Positions 55,113 through 64,000 of a stretch of 64,000 bases of DNA are shown here, piece by piece. Every line of letters starts with the position of its first letter. Positions within the stretch are counted from its first letter, which is position 1. A program made the position numbers and the translations under genes. Source of the DNA: Bryobacterales bacterium (lineage in GTDB: Bacteria > Acidobacteriota > Terriglobia > Bryobacterales > Bryobacteraceae); contig PLDF01000499.1 of the NCBI GenBank assembly GCA_003135055.1, positions 51,087 to 115,086 on the forward strand. Direction: 5' to 3'. The notes under the pieces were generated by a model that was given only the letters and a program-made list of their open reading frames with translations, made no database searches and was not told the origin of the DNA.

Positions 55113-56185
55113 GCCGCTCCATGAGCGGGACGCCTAAGGGCGCCCAGGAATTCCTGCACGCCGAACCGTTCGACGCGGCCTTGACCCCCGGGGCGCGCAA
55201 CGCTGTGGAACACTGCCTGCGGATTCAGCCGGATGAGAAAGTCACGCTGATTACGGACCATGCGTGCGCCCAGATCGGCGCGGCGTTTGCCCGCGAGCTT
55301 GAATCGCGCGACCTGCGCTACAATGCGTGGATTCTGGAAGATCTTGCCCCGCGCCCGCTCAAAGACATGCCGCCCGAAGTGCTCGCCGATCTGGAATCGA
55401 GCAACGTCAGCATCTTCGCGGTAAAGGCGCAAAAAAACGAGCTGCACACGCGCATGCAGATGACGGACGTGGTCAACCGCCGCAAGATCCGGCACGCGCA
55501 CATGGTGAACATCGACCATCGCATCATGCTCGAAGGCATGCGCGCCGATTTCGCGGAAGTCGATCGCATCAGCACCCTGGTGTGGCGGATGGCCGGCGCG
55601 GCGAAGGAGATTCGCGCCACCACTCCCGCGGGCACGGACATCGTTGGGCGCTTTTCGCCGCAGCTCAAGTGGGTGAAGACCAGCGGCATCATCACCCCGA
55701 ACAAGTGGGGCAACCTGCCCGGCGGCGAAACTTTCACCAGCCCCGAATGCGTGGATGGAACCTTCGTAATCGATGGCGTGGTGGGCGATTATCTTTGCGA
55801 GAAATACGGCGACCTGGGCGAGACGCCGCTGACTATTGAGATCCGCGGCAGCCGCTTGCTTGAGGCGCACTCCGCCAACAAAGAGCTGGAAGACGAATTC
55901 TGGCGCTACTGCCACACCGACGAAAACAGCGACCGCGTGGGCGAGTTCGCCATTGGCACCAACATCGCCATCCGCGACGTGATCGGCAACATTTTGCAGG
56001 ATGAAAAAATCCCCGGCGTTCACATCGCCTTCGGCAATCCCTACGGCGCGCATACGGGCGCTACGTGGTATTCCGGGACGCATATCGACGTGGTGGGCCG
56101 CAAGTTCGACGTGTGGATCGACGGCCGGCAGATTATGCATAGCGGAGAGTTCCTGCTTGATTCGCTCGCATCGCCAGTGGTTTAA
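55109..56185 (+). CDS. M29-type (AmpS/leucyl) aminopeptidase family protein
   Basis: A 358-residue protein starting ATGA on the GCS2 stop. Landmarks: WKVKTSG-like KWVKTSGIITPNKWGNLPGGET with a metal Glu, SDRVGEFAIGTNIAIRDVIGNIL, IPGVHIAFGNPYGAHTG with His, and HIDVVGRKFDVWIDG with His/Asp. This set matches M29 metallopeptidases. In this locus it may hydrolyse or transfer the peptide product rather than act in general protein turnover. Confidence 0.85.
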   Translation: MSRSMSGTPKGAQEFLHAEPFDAALTPGARNAVEHCLRIQPDEKVTLITDHACAQIGAAFARELESRDLRYNAWILEDLAPRPLKDMPPEVLADLESSNVSIFAVKAQKNELHTRMQMTDVVNRRKIRHAHMVNIDHRIMLEGMRADFAEVDRISTLVWRMAGAAKEIRATTPAGTDIVGRFSPQLKWVKTSGIITPNKWGNLPGGETFTSPECVDGTFVIDGVVGDYLCEKYGDLGETPLTIEIRGSRLLEAHSANKELEDEFWRYCHTDENSDRVGEFAIGTNIAIRDVIGNILQDEKIPGVHIAFGNPYGAHTGATWYSGTHIDVVGRKFDVWIDGRQIMHSGEFLLDSLASPVV

Positions 56186-57326
56186 CCGCAACTACTCGGA
56201 GCGGAAACACAGCCGCTTCCTCGCGCTTCTGGAGGAGCGTTGCGGCGAGCCGACGCTGTTCCGTCACAGCGAGACGCCAGCCTTCCTGCCGGCAACGTTG
56301 GTGGCGAAGATGGCGCGCTACGGCCGCGAGATGGTGGAACAGCTTCTGGCGAATCCACGGTATCTGGCCGATTCGCGCGCGGCGATTCCCGCGGAGTTCC
56401 GGGCGCCCAACGAAGACCCCGTGCCACTCTTCGTGCAGGCCGATTTCGGCCTCGACGCGGACCTGGAGCCGAAGCTGGTGGAGATCCAGGGCTTTCCCAC
56501 GCTCTACGCCTATCAGCCGCTGATGGCGGCAGCGTACCGGGAAGCTTACGGGATCGACGCCGGCTTGGCAGCGCTGCCGGATGGGTTGACGCTGCAGGAG
56601 TATGAGGCGCTGCTTCGGCGGGCAATCGTGGGTGGATGCGATCCGGAAAATGTCGTGTTGATGGAGATCGACCCGTGGCAGCAGAAGACGCGCCACGATT
56701 TTCTGCTGACCGAGCGGATGCTCGGCGTGCGAACAGTGGATATCGCGACCGTCGGCAAACAGGGCCGCGCGTTGTTCTACCAGCGCGGCGGCAAGACCAT
56801 TCCGATTCGCCGCATCTACAACCGCGCCATTGTGGACGAACTGGTGCGCCGGGGTATCCGGACCGCCTTCGATTTCCGCGACGAATTGGACGTGGAGTGG
56901 GCCGGCCATCCGAACTGGTTCTTCCGCCTGAGCAAGTTCTCGCTGCCGTATCTCGATCATCCCGCGGTTCCGCGCACGCAGTTTCTGGACCGGGTGAAGA
57001 ACGTGGAAAGCCCAGAGCGCTATGTCTTGAAGCCGCTGTATTCCTTCGCGGGTACGGGCGTGATTGTAGGTCCGACCGCGGAGCAGATTGCCGCCGTGCC
57101 CGAGGAGCGGCGCAGTGGCTACATTTTGCAGGAGCGCGTCGACTTCCGGCCGGTGCTCGAGACGCCTTTCGGAGCCAACAAGATCGAAGTCCGCATCATG
57201 TATCTATGGCTCGACCGGTTGCGCCCCGTGAACACGATCATCCGCATGGGCCGCGGCGCGCAAATGGGCGTAGACCACAACAAAGGCATGGAATGGGTAG
57301 GCGGCTCGGCGGCGTTCATCGAATGA
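56157..57326 (+). CDS. Second ATP-grasp-like (possibly circularly permuted) protein
   Basis: A 389-residue protein starting at a TTG preceded by GGAGAG; this start lies 29 nt inside the aminopeptidase gene, so the two are coupled. A longer frame starts at 56001 but would encode a non-family N-terminus. Motifs: FVQADFGLDADLEPKLVEIQG (acidic metal site), YVLKPLYSFAGTGVIVGP (nucleotide loop), YILQERVDF, and a late EVRIMYLW...TIIRMGRGAQMGVD. The order resembles permuted ATP-grasp proteins. Would add a second amide bond in the pathway. Family certainty is moderate. Confidence 0.7.
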   Translation: MIRSHRQWFNRNYSERKHSRFLALLEERCGEPTLFRHSETPAFLPATLVAKMARYGREMVEQLLANPRYLADSRAAIPAEFRAPNEDPVPLFVQADFGLDADLEPKLVEIQGFPTLYAYQPLMAAAYREAYGIDAGLAALPDGLTLQEYEALLRRAIVGGCDPENVVLMEIDPWQQKTRHDFLLTERMLGVRTVDIATVGKQGRALFYQRGGKTIPIRRIYNRAIVDELVRRGIRTAFDFRDELDVEWAGHPNWFFRLSKFSLPYLDHPAVPRTQFLDRVKNVESPERYVLKPLYSFAGTGVIVGPTAEQIAAVPEERRSGYILQERVDFRPVLETPFGANKIEVRIMYLWLDRLRPVNTIIRMGRGAQMGVDHNKGMEWVGGSAAFIE

Positions 57327-57335
57327 CAGTAGCGC

Positions 57336-57374
57336 GGGCCCATGGCCTGCGTGTCCAAGCCGCTCCGAGCGCTT
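57336..57374 (+). repeat. Dispersed repeat copy B (GGGCCCATGGCCTG...CCGCTCCGAGCGC)
   Basis: Located between the second ATP-grasp gene and fic. The blocks GGGCCCATGGCCTGCG and CCGCTCCGAGCGC are conserved with copies at 30291 and 58973. Confidence 0.65.
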
Positions 57375-57467
57375 GGCCGTGCTGGCATGGTGGGGCATGC
57401 TTCAGCTTGCCGTCGCCCGCTCGCGGGCGAGGTTCTTGCGGCCGACTGAGCGTTGCATAATGAGTGA

Positions 57468-58895
57468 GTGCCAACCGGCCACAAGTGGCGCCCGATCACG
57501 GACTTCGAGCATGATCCGAAAACGCTGACCGATGGCGAACTTGGCCCTCTTTCCCGTGTCTGGGAGCGGCAAAAAGCCGAGTTAATTGAGCAGGGCACTT
57601 TATCGGAGTTCGAGAAGCGCCTGCGGCGCGAATGGTCGATTGAGACCGGAATCATCGAGAACGTCTACACGCTCGACCGTGGCGTGACCCGCACGTTGAT
57701 CGAGAAGGGTATCGATGCCGCACTGATCCCTCATGGCGCGAGCAACCGCGATGGGGTTCTGGTAGCGCGTATCATTCAAGACCATTACGATGCGCTGGAG
57801 GTCATGTTCGACTTCGTCGGCAGGACGCGGGAGCTATCGACAGGCTATATCAAGGAAATGCACGCCGCGCTGCTTCGGAACCAAGAGACTTACATGGTGG
57901 TCGATCAGTTCGGGCGAGCGTTTGAGAAGCAGCTCGAAAAAGGGCAGTACAAAGCGACGCCGAACAGTCCGATGAGACCGGATGGGGCATTGCATGAATA
58001 TTGCCCACCGGAGCACGTTGCTTCGGAGATGGATCGGTTAGTCGCGCTGCATAAGGAGCACGAGGCGCGTGGCATTGTGCCCGAAGTGGAAGCGGCTTGG
58101 CTTCACCATCGTTTTACACAGATTCACCCGTTCTCGGATGGGAACGGGCGAGTAGCGCGCGCAGTTGCGACTCTGGTATTCATCAAGAGTGGATGGTTTC
58201 CGCTGATTGTGAAGCGAGACCAATGGACGCAGTACATCGACGCGCTGGAAAAGGCCGACAGCGACGATTTGCGGCCGCTTGTGGCGATGTTCGTCGAGGC
58301 GCAGCGGGATACGCTGATACTGGCTTCAGAAGTGGCCTACGACGTGAAACCCGTCGAATCGCCGCACGATGCGATTATTGCGGTGCGAGACCGGCTTCTG
58401 CAGCGGGGCAGGCTACCGCATCCAGAATGGCTGGCAGCTAAGAAAACCGCGGGCCAGCTCTTTCAATCGAGCATATTGCAGCGCCTCCGCCAAACAGCAG
58501 CCGAATTAACGGCTGAAACAGTCGGCGGCAAAGGCTTGTCCTTTACGGTTGGTAGTGTGGCCCAAATGTCCGACAAAACGCGCTCTAGACTCGACGAATG
58601 GATAGGCCATACGGTTGATTACGACGAATACGGTCGCACGGCCCAGTTGACGCTAAACACAGGCAGAGTCGCGTCTCTCTTTTTATCGCTTTACGCCATA
58701 GGTCCCAAGTTTCGGGGACTGATTGGTGTTGTTGCGCTCTTAAGGCTGGAAGGTCAAGATACACTGATCCCGATCAAGAGCGGCACGTTCCAAATCAACT
58801 ACGAAGAAACTCTTGAAGCCGCTCAAGCAAGAATCTCTCCGTGGCTGGACCGCGTAATTGCAGAGGGATTAAACGAATGGCGCCGCACTCTCTAA
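57468..58895 (+). CDS. Fic-domain AMP-transferase with N-terminal inhibitory motif (class II-like)
   Basis: A 475-residue protein starting at GTG. Residues 220-231 are HPFSDGNGRVAR, the complete Fic active site (HxFxxGNGRxxR) that transfers AMP or another nucleotide to target Ser/Thr/Tyr. Residues 60-65 (TGIIEN) match the inhibitory motif [ST]xxxE[GN], which places it with class II Fic proteins. The C-terminal ~150 residues have no recognised motif. Flanked by inverted copies of the dispersed repeat at 57336 and 58973. Confidence 0.88.
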   Translation: MPTGHKWRPITDFEHDPKTLTDGELGPLSRVWERQKAELIEQGTLSEFEKRLRREWSIETGIIENVYTLDRGVTRTLIEKGIDAALIPHGASNRDGVLVARIIQDHYDALEVMFDFVGRTRELSTGYIKEMHAALLRNQETYMVVDQFGRAFEKQLEKGQYKATPNSPMRPDGALHEYCPPEHVASEMDRLVALHKEHEARGIVPEVEAAWLHHRFTQIHPFSDGNGRVARAVATLVFIKSGWFPLIVKRDQWTQYIDALEKADSDDLRPLVAMFVEAQRDTLILASEVAYDVKPVESPHDAIIAVRDRLLQRGRLPHPEWLAAKKTAGQLFQSSILQRLRQTAAELTAETVGGKGLSFTVGSVAQMSDKTRSRLDEWIGHTVDYDEYGRTAQLTLNTGRVASLFLSLYAIGPKFRGLIGVVALLRLEGQDTLIPIKSGTFQINYEETLEAAQARISPWLDRVIAEGLNEWRRTL

Positions 58896-58972
58896 CCCAA
58901 TGCCGCTCGTTTTCAAAGCCGAGAGGCAGACTCATGGCCGGCGCCCAAACAAGCCTATTATCGCAGACTATC

Positions 58973-59018
58973 CCGAGCGCTCGGAGCGGCTCGGAGCAAC
59001 CGCAGGCCATGGGCCCGC
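58973..59018 (-). repeat. Dispersed repeat copy C, inverted
   Basis: The reverse complement carries GCGCGGGCCCATGGCCTGCG and CGAGCCGCTCCGAGCGCT as copies A and B, but on the opposite strand relative to B. It lies just before the ABC permease gene. Confidence 0.65.
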
Positions 59019-59060
59019 GCCGGGAACTAACCTCCGGCGCTCCGCAACGTCCGAACCTAT

Positions 59061-61466
59061 ATGATCGGCCACGACCTTCGCTACGCCTTCCGCACCCTCG
59101 CCCGAAATCCGGGCTTCACGTTCGTCTCCGTCCTGGCCCTCGCCCTCGGCATTGGCGCCAACAGCGCCATCTTCACCGTCGTCAATTCCGTGCTGCTCGA
59201 GCCGCTGCACTTTTACAAAGCCCACGAGCTGGTGCAAGTCCGCGAGCGCAATCTCGAGCTCGGCTTCCCCGAATTTTCCGTCTCTCCCGGCAATTACCAA
59301 ACCTACCGCGACGAGAACCACTCCTTCTCCGGCATCGCCGCCGGCGCCAACGACAACATGAACTATGCCGGCTCGGACCAGCCGGAGCGGCTGCGCGCCT
59401 TCCGCGTCACCTCCAACTTTTTCGACGTGCTGCACGCGCAGCCCGCGTTGGGCCGCGCGTTCACCAAGCAGGAAAACGAGCTCGGGGCGCATCATGTGGT
59501 CGTCTTGAGCTACGGCCTCTGGCAGCGGCGCCTCGGCGGCCGTCGCGACGCGTTGGGCCAGCGCATGAACCTCAGCGGCGAAATGTACGACGTGGTGGGC
59601 GTCATGCCGAAAGAGTTCGATTTCCCCAGCCGCACGGACCTGTGGCGGCCGCTGGCCATGAAGCAGGAGGATTGGCAGCAACGCGGGGGGCATTATCTGC
59701 GCGCAGTCGGGCGGATGAAGGAGGGTATGACCGTGCAGGCGGCCATGACCGATCTGAACACCATCGCGAAACGCCTGCAGCAGGACCATCCCGATTCCAA
59801 TCGCGGATGGGATACCACGCTCATGGATCTGCAGGACGCCGCCGTCGGCAGAATCCGGCCCGCCATGCTAACGCTGCTGACTGCGGTCGGCTTCGTCCTG
59901 CTCATCGCCTGCGTCAATCTCGCCAACCTGCTCTTGTCGCGCTCCGCCGCGCGCAAGAAAGAGATTGGAATCCGCGGCGCACTGGGGGCCGGTAAAGGCC
60001 GGCTCATCCGCCAACTGCTTACCGAAAGCCTCGTCCTCTCCGCGATGGGCACGGTGTTGGGATTGGCCATCGCATGGGCGGGCGCGCACGCCCTGGTAAA
60101 AGTGGACCCCAGCATTCTGCCGCGCGCCACCGAGATCGCTCTCGACGTGCGGGCGTTGGCGTTCACTGCCGCCATCGGCATACTCACCGGGCTTCTCTTC
60201 GGCTTGGCGCCCGCGCTACAGATGGCGCGCGCCGATCTGCATTCGGCGCTGCGCGAAGGCGGGCGCGGCAACTCGGTCGGCTTCCAGCGCAATAGCTTGC
60301 GCAGCGTTCTGGTAACTGGCGAAGTCGCTTTGGCGCTGGTGTTGCTATCCGGCGCCGGGTTGCTCATGCGCAGCTTTTACCGCCTGCAAAGTGTGGACCC
60401 CGGCTTCGATTCCCACGGCGTGCTGACCTTCCGCACCAACCTGCCCGCGGCCAAATATCCGAAGGACCCCCAGCAGTTGGCGTTCTACGAACGGGCTCTC
60501 GAAAACATCCGCGCTCTGCCGGGAGTGACATCCGCGGGCGCTGCCAGCATCTTCCCCTTAGCGGGCGGGGACATGTTTTTCACCCTGACACTGGTGGGTA
60601 AACCCCCAAAGCCGTCGGGCCAGGACGACACCGCCATGTATTATTCGGTCACGCCCGGCTACTTCGAAACCCTCCGCATTCCATTGAAGGCTGGCCGGTA
60701 TTTCTCGAACGCAGACACCGCCAACGGCCCGCGCGTAGCCGTCATCAGCCAGGAAATGGCGCGCAAGTTTTATCCCAACCAGAATCCCATCGGGCAGCGC
60801 GTCATTATGGGAGGCGCCGGCAATAAGCCTTCGGAGATCGTCGGAATCGTCGGCGACGTTCGCCATGAGGATCTCGAGTCCAAAATTCCCGTGGTCGTGT
60901 ATGAGACCGAATCGCAGTCGACGTTCGATTCCATGTACTTTGGAGTGCGCACCACCGGCAGCCCGGAATCGCTGATATCCGGCGTCCGCTCCGTGATTCG
61001 CAACCTCGACTCCGAATTGCCGCTCGACGCCGTGGGAACGGTGGATACGCTGGTGGAAACCTCGCTCTCGCAGCGCCGCTTCGCGATGCTGCTGATGGCC
61101 ATCTTCGCCGGCTTGGCCATGGCGCTCGCGATGGTGGGGATCTACGGCGTGCTCTCGTACTCGGTGACGCAGGCGACGCAGGAGATCGGCATTCGCCTGG
61201 CACTGGGCGCGCAGCGCGGCGACGTGATGCGTCTGGTGCTGCGCTATGGCGGACTGCTGATTGGCGTAGGCGTGGTAGGGGGTATCGGCTTGGCGATGCT
61301 GACCGGCAGGCTGTTGGCGACGCAACTCTTCGAGGTCCGCCCCACGGACCCAGTGACGTATGCCACCGTAGCTGGGGCTCTCGCCTTGACCGGTTTCGTG
61401 GCCTGCCTGGTACCCGCGTGGCGCGCCATGCGGGTCGATCCGATCATTGCGTTACGAAATGAATGA
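59061..61466 (+). CDS. Acidobacterial orphan ABC permease (ADOP, MacB-like)
   Basis: An 801-residue permease. The N-terminus MIGHDLRYAFRTLARNPGFT and LALALGIGANSAIFTVVNSVLLEPL are the ADOP signature. A periplasmic MacB-PCD domain precedes three helices (FVLLIACVNLANLLLSRSAAR is the first), then a second PCD and three-helix unit ends in FVACLVPAWRAMRVDPIIALRNE. There is no nearby ATPase, as is typical for ADOP. Export substrate unknown. Confidence 0.92.
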   Translation: MIGHDLRYAFRTLARNPGFTFVSVLALALGIGANSAIFTVVNSVLLEPLHFYKAHELVQVRERNLELGFPEFSVSPGNYQTYRDENHSFSGIAAGANDNMNYAGSDQPERLRAFRVTSNFFDVLHAQPALGRAFTKQENELGAHHVVVLSYGLWQRRLGGRRDALGQRMNLSGEMYDVVGVMPKEFDFPSRTDLWRPLAMKQEDWQQRGGHYLRAVGRMKEGMTVQAAMTDLNTIAKRLQQDHPDSNRGWDTTLMDLQDAAVGRIRPAMLTLLTAVGFVLLIACVNLANLLLSRSAARKKEIGIRGALGAGKGRLIRQLLTESLVLSAMGTVLGLAIAWAGAHALVKVDPSILPRATEIALDVRALAFTAAIGILTGLLFGLAPALQMARADLHSALREGGRGNSVGFQRNSLRSVLVTGEVALALVLLSGAGLLMRSFYRLQSVDPGFDSHGVLTFRTNLPAAKYPKDPQQLAFYERALENIRALPGVTSAGAASIFPLAGGDMFFTLTLVGKPPKPSGQDDTAMYYSVTPGYFETLRIPLKAGRYFSNADTANGPRVAVISQEMARKFYPNQNPIGQRVIMGGAGNKPSEIVGIVGDVRHEDLESKIPVVVYETESQSTFDSMYFGVRTTGSPESLISGVRSVIRNLDSELPLDAVGTVDTLVETSLSQRRFAMLLMAIFAGLAMALAMVGIYGVLSYSVTQATQEIGIRLALGAQRGDVMRLVLRYGGLLIGVGVVGGIGLAMLTGRLLATQLFEVRPTDPVTYATVAGALALTGFVACLVPAWRAMRVDPIIALRNE

Positions 61467-61517
61467 GGGCTATTTGGTACAATATTGGGTTCAAGAGATT
61501 AACATGATCGAAACACG

Positions 61518-62654
61518 ATGAGAGGAACCATCTTCCTCGCGCCGCTTCTAGCGGCCTTATTAGGATTCGCCGCTGCCGCCGCAGCCCAGCAGACGCCTGT
61601 CTCTTGGAATTGGGCCGCGAAGAAGGCCAAGACCGCCAAGACGGCGAAGAAACGCCTTCCGAAAGCGCCCCCCGTCGACCCCACTGCAGGCGATAACCCC
61701 GATGGCGACGACCTGACCGTCCGCCGCGCCGCCGTGGATGCCCTGGGCAATCAGGCCGGCAGCATCGTGGTGGTGGACCCCAATAATGGGCGCATCCTGA
61801 CGATGGTCAATCAAAAACTGGCGTTGCTTAGCGGGTTCACGCCGTGTTCCACCATCAAGTTGGTGACTTCACTCGCGGCGCTTACCGAGCATGTCGTCGA
61901 GAAGGATACGAATCTGCGCCTCGGGCGCTATATGCAGTTCAATATGACCACCGCGCTGGCGAAATCGAACAACGAGTACTTCGCGGCGCTGGGTAACAAA
62001 CTCGGGTTTGAACGCGTGGTGCATTACGCACAGATGCTGGGGTTGGGTGAAAAGGCCGGGCTCGATGTGGATGGCGAGCAGCCCGGAACCATCACCGAGG
62101 CGCCTCCGAAGTGGGGCGGTATGGGTCTGATGACGAGTTTCGGCGTAGGTTTCTCCATGACGCCGCTCGAGCTGGCGGCGATGCTCTCGTCTATCGCCAA
62201 TGGCGGCACGCTCTACTACCTGCAATATCCCAAGACCGCGGCCGGAATCGAGGCGTTTGCTCCGCAAGTCAAGCGCACCCTCGAGATCGCGCCCAACGGC
62301 ATCGACGATATTAAAGTAGGCATGCGCGGCGCCGTGGACTATGGCACCGCCCGCCGCGCGAATTACGATCCCAACGAAAATATTTTCGGCAAAACCGGCA
62401 CCTGCACCGATTTCCGCGCTGGCAGCCACATGGGATGGTTCGGGTCGTTCATCGAATCCGGCAAACGCCAATTGGTGGTGGTGGTGATGCTCACCAGCCC
62501 CGTGAAATCCGTCAGCGGACCGCTGGCTTCGGGCGTCGCCGGCGCTTTCTACCGCAATCTATCGGACCAGAAGTACTTCGCGGCAGCGGCTGCGGCGGAT
62601 ATCCCGATAAAGTCGGATTTGCCCGAGATATTAGTCTGCTGCTCGCACCATTAG
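61518..62654 (+). CDS. Penicillin-binding transpeptidase-like protein
   Basis: A 378-residue secreted protein (signal MRGTIFLAPLLAALLGFAAAA). It carries the three DD-transpeptidase motifs: Ser111-Thr-Ile-Lys114 (SxxK), Ser150-Asn-Asn152 (SxN) and Lys292-Thr-Gly294 (KTG). A lysine/alanine-rich linker (AAKKAKTAKTAKKRL) separates signal and domain. It lacks the N-terminal dimerisation region of class B PBPs, so it may be a small transpeptidase or a class D beta-lactamase-like enzyme. Near the upstream ADOP gene in the same direction but separated by 51 nt. Confidence 0.85.
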   Translation: MRGTIFLAPLLAALLGFAAAAAAQQTPVSWNWAAKKAKTAKTAKKRLPKAPPVDPTAGDNPDGDDLTVRRAAVDALGNQAGSIVVVDPNNGRILTMVNQKLALLSGFTPCSTIKLVTSLAALTEHVVEKDTNLRLGRYMQFNMTTALAKSNNEYFAALGNKLGFERVVHYAQMLGLGEKAGLDVDGEQPGTITEAPPKWGGMGLMTSFGVGFSMTPLELAAMLSSIANGGTLYYLQYPKTAAGIEAFAPQVKRTLEIAPNGIDDIKVGMRGAVDYGTARRANYDPNENIFGKTGTCTDFRAGSHMGWFGSFIESGKRQLVVVVMLTSPVKSVSGPLASGVAGAFYRNLSDQKYFAAAAAADIPIKSDLPEILVCCSHH

Positions 62655-62957
62655 AACGGCTGCTGCGGCGGCCCGCAACGTCTTTCAGGTTTCAGCCGAG
62701 CATCCGCGGGCCGTACTCTTCAGGGGGATGGCGAAACCCGTCAAATTTTACGGCCTGTATCGTTCCCGCTGGTCGCTGCAGCAAGCACCGTGGTGGTGAT
62801 TTCGCAACTCGAATCTACCTTGAAGCCACGGTCCGTTGAAGCTTACGCTCGTCGAGCCGGTCAAATCGGTCCCAGAATCATGACAGCTGCTCCCACCTGT
62901 GTTTTCACAAATGCTCCAAGACCTACAGACGGGCTAAACACCGTTCGGTCGTTGCGG
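62655..62957. other. Intergenic stretch between convergent genes
   Basis: No gene supported and no convincing hairpin. The 3' ends of the transpeptidase and the surface protein converge here. Confidence 0.4.
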
Positions 62958-64000
62958 CTAGTGCTGCACCGAAAGGAACACGCCAGGCTGGGTGTTCATT
63001 TTGTCGTAAATTGCAGAAAGGATATTATCCCCGTCGATTGCGGACGCTGGCACAACGACGTTGATTTGATACAATCCGGGCGAGATCGATCCCGCGAATT
63101 GAACAGCCGCACCTAATCCACCGATCTCAACTATGGGCATTGACGGCAAGGCTCCCGACTGAGAGACAGATCCCGGAATAATGGGTATTGACGTTGTCCC
63201 GAAGCCATTTCCATATAAAACTATTGCCTCGCCAGGCTTCGCCGGAGCAGTTTGTCCTGGAATCAAACTGGCCGGTCCGATGAGAGATCCGTCAGCGTGC
63301 TCTGCTGCAACATGTTGACCGTCAAAAGTAAAGAACGCGGGAGATTCCAAATCAAAACTAATACCACTAAGACAACCGCCGCCTACGGCAACGGCGGGCC
63401 AAGGGTTGCTGCCACAATTTGTTACCGAGTATGCCCCTAACGAAATAGTCAATTGCATCTCATCGAGCGCCGTACCACTCGGCGGTGTCAGAACATTTAT
63501 CTGTGTTGGACTAATATAAGATATATACCCACTCGCGCCGCCGAATGACACACTGACACCATCCAGGTTAGTTGGCATTTGATTGTTTATAAAATCTGAA
63601 GTTTGCCATGACCTTGCATGTTCTGGTGGTGCAAGGTTGGTGCCATACAGAGTCATCCACGTATTCGGAGCGCCCAGCAATGTTCCGGTGGCATCGGCAG
63701 CGTTAACAATTGCCTTCACATTCGGCTGTGCAAAGACGTTAACGGTTAGCACGACGGGAATCATAATCTGTTTAAAAGTAATGAATGAATTAGTTGCGGC
63801 AAGTGTGATTTGACCAGTGTATACGCCAGCATTAAGGCCGGACGCATTTGTAGACACAGACAAGGTTGCGCCGGAATTAGTAGACAGAAGCGTTGCGAGT
63901 AGCGGATAAGAGCTGGACGTCGTCACACTATATAGTGCGCCTTCGGTAGGAACTAAAATAGACGCTGTAAGTATCTGATTTTGACCTACCACATAATAGA
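62958..64000 (-). CDS. Solibacter-type surface protein with IPT-like domain (5' end outside window)
   Basis: At least 344 residues, and the frame runs open to the window edge, so the start is not visible. The C-terminal domain shows the Solibacter pattern: WMTLYGTNLAPPEHARSW, NQMPTNLDGVSVSFGGASGYISYISPTQINVLTPPSG, GEAIVLYGNGFGTTSIPI and ISPGLYQINVVVPASAIDGDN. Codon use is less GC-rich than in neighbouring genes, which may indicate a different history. Extracellular, beta-sandwich; partner unknown. Confidence 0.82.
   Translation of the reverse strand, partial: YYVVGQNQILTASILVPTEGALYSVTTSSSYPLLATLLSTNSGATLSVSTNASGLNAGVYTGQITLAATNSFITFKQIMIPVVLTVNVFAQPNVKAIVNAADATGTLLGAPNTWMTLYGTNLAPPEHARSWQTSDFINNQMPTNLDGVSVSFGGASGYISYISPTQINVLTPPSGTALDEMQLTISLGAYSVTNCGSNPWPAVAVGGGCLSGISFDLESPAFFTFDGQHVAAEHADGSLIGPASLIPGQTAPAKPGEAIVLYGNGFGTTSIPIIPGSVSQSGALPSMPIVEIGGLGAAVQFAGSISPGLYQINVVVPASAIDGDNILSAIYDKMNTQPGVFLSVQH

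Noticed and set aside
57468-58895. Fic-type toxin-antitoxin pair
   Set aside because: The inhibitory motif is in the same polypeptide (class II), and no small antitoxin gene precedes it.

Overview
The window looks like a chromosomal segment of an Acidobacteriota bacterium, most likely of the Bryobacterales/Solibacteraceae type ('Candidatus Solibacter' or a relative). This rests on lineage-typical families: two VWFA-related acidobacterial proteins, an acidobacterial orphan ABC permease (ADOP) plus the C-terminal relic of another, two proteins with Solibacter-type surface/IPT-like repeats, WD40/PD40 and DUF1080 proteins, and GC-rich codon use that throws long antisense shadow ORFs. No rRNA, tRNA or CRISPR array was recognised.

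Layout. 0.2-8.5 kb: secreted or envelope proteins (DUF3108, two VWFA paralogues in tandem, a PD40 propeller, a lipoprotein, a TPR protein). 8.6-21.2 kb: one twelve-gene minus-strand respiratory operon encoding Alternative Complex III (actABCDEF), a one-TM protein, a Sco copper chaperone and a caa3-type, A2-class cytochrome oxidase (ctaCDEF). Together these form a quinol-to-oxygen electron path. 21.3-30.2 kb: glycosylasparaginase-like and lysozyme-fold proteins, a DUF1080 protein, DUF4338/IS66-like debris, a membrane-spermidine-synthase fusion, and a large surface protein. 30.4-33.2 kb: an ADOP relic, then a two-gene unit made of a borosin-like TP-methylase and a partner with an N-terminal helical LigA/BBD-like domain, divergent from a pirin. 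33.5-44.8 kb: a phosphodiesterase-TPR-sulfotransferase fusion, an enolase-superfamily protein, RpiB and DeoC with microcompartment-style N-termini, a GAF-GAF-SpoIIE phosphatase, DUF2061, a frameshifted ORF6N gene, and argS. 44.8-49.8 kb: debris, a YkgJ-like zinc/iron-chelating protein and an outer-membrane barrel with a small partner.

49.8-57.3 kb is the second accessory highlight. Two divergent esterases were split by a segment of about 1.4 kb that carries toxin-antitoxin relics and is bounded by 85-bp direct repeats. The rightward esterase is followed by a tight operon of ATP-grasp, GCS2-type carboxylate-amine ligase, M29-type aminopeptidase and a second ATP-grasp-like protein, an amidoligase-type peptide-metabolite locus. 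57.3-64 kb: a Fic protein bracketed by inverted copies of a dispersed repeat, an intact ADOP permease, a penicillin-binding transpeptidase, and a surface protein cut by the window edge.

The strongest candidates for an undescribed system are the split-borosin-like pair (30.7-32.2 kb) and the amidoligase operon (52.2-57.3 kb). All assignments come from reading motifs by eye; no database search was run.
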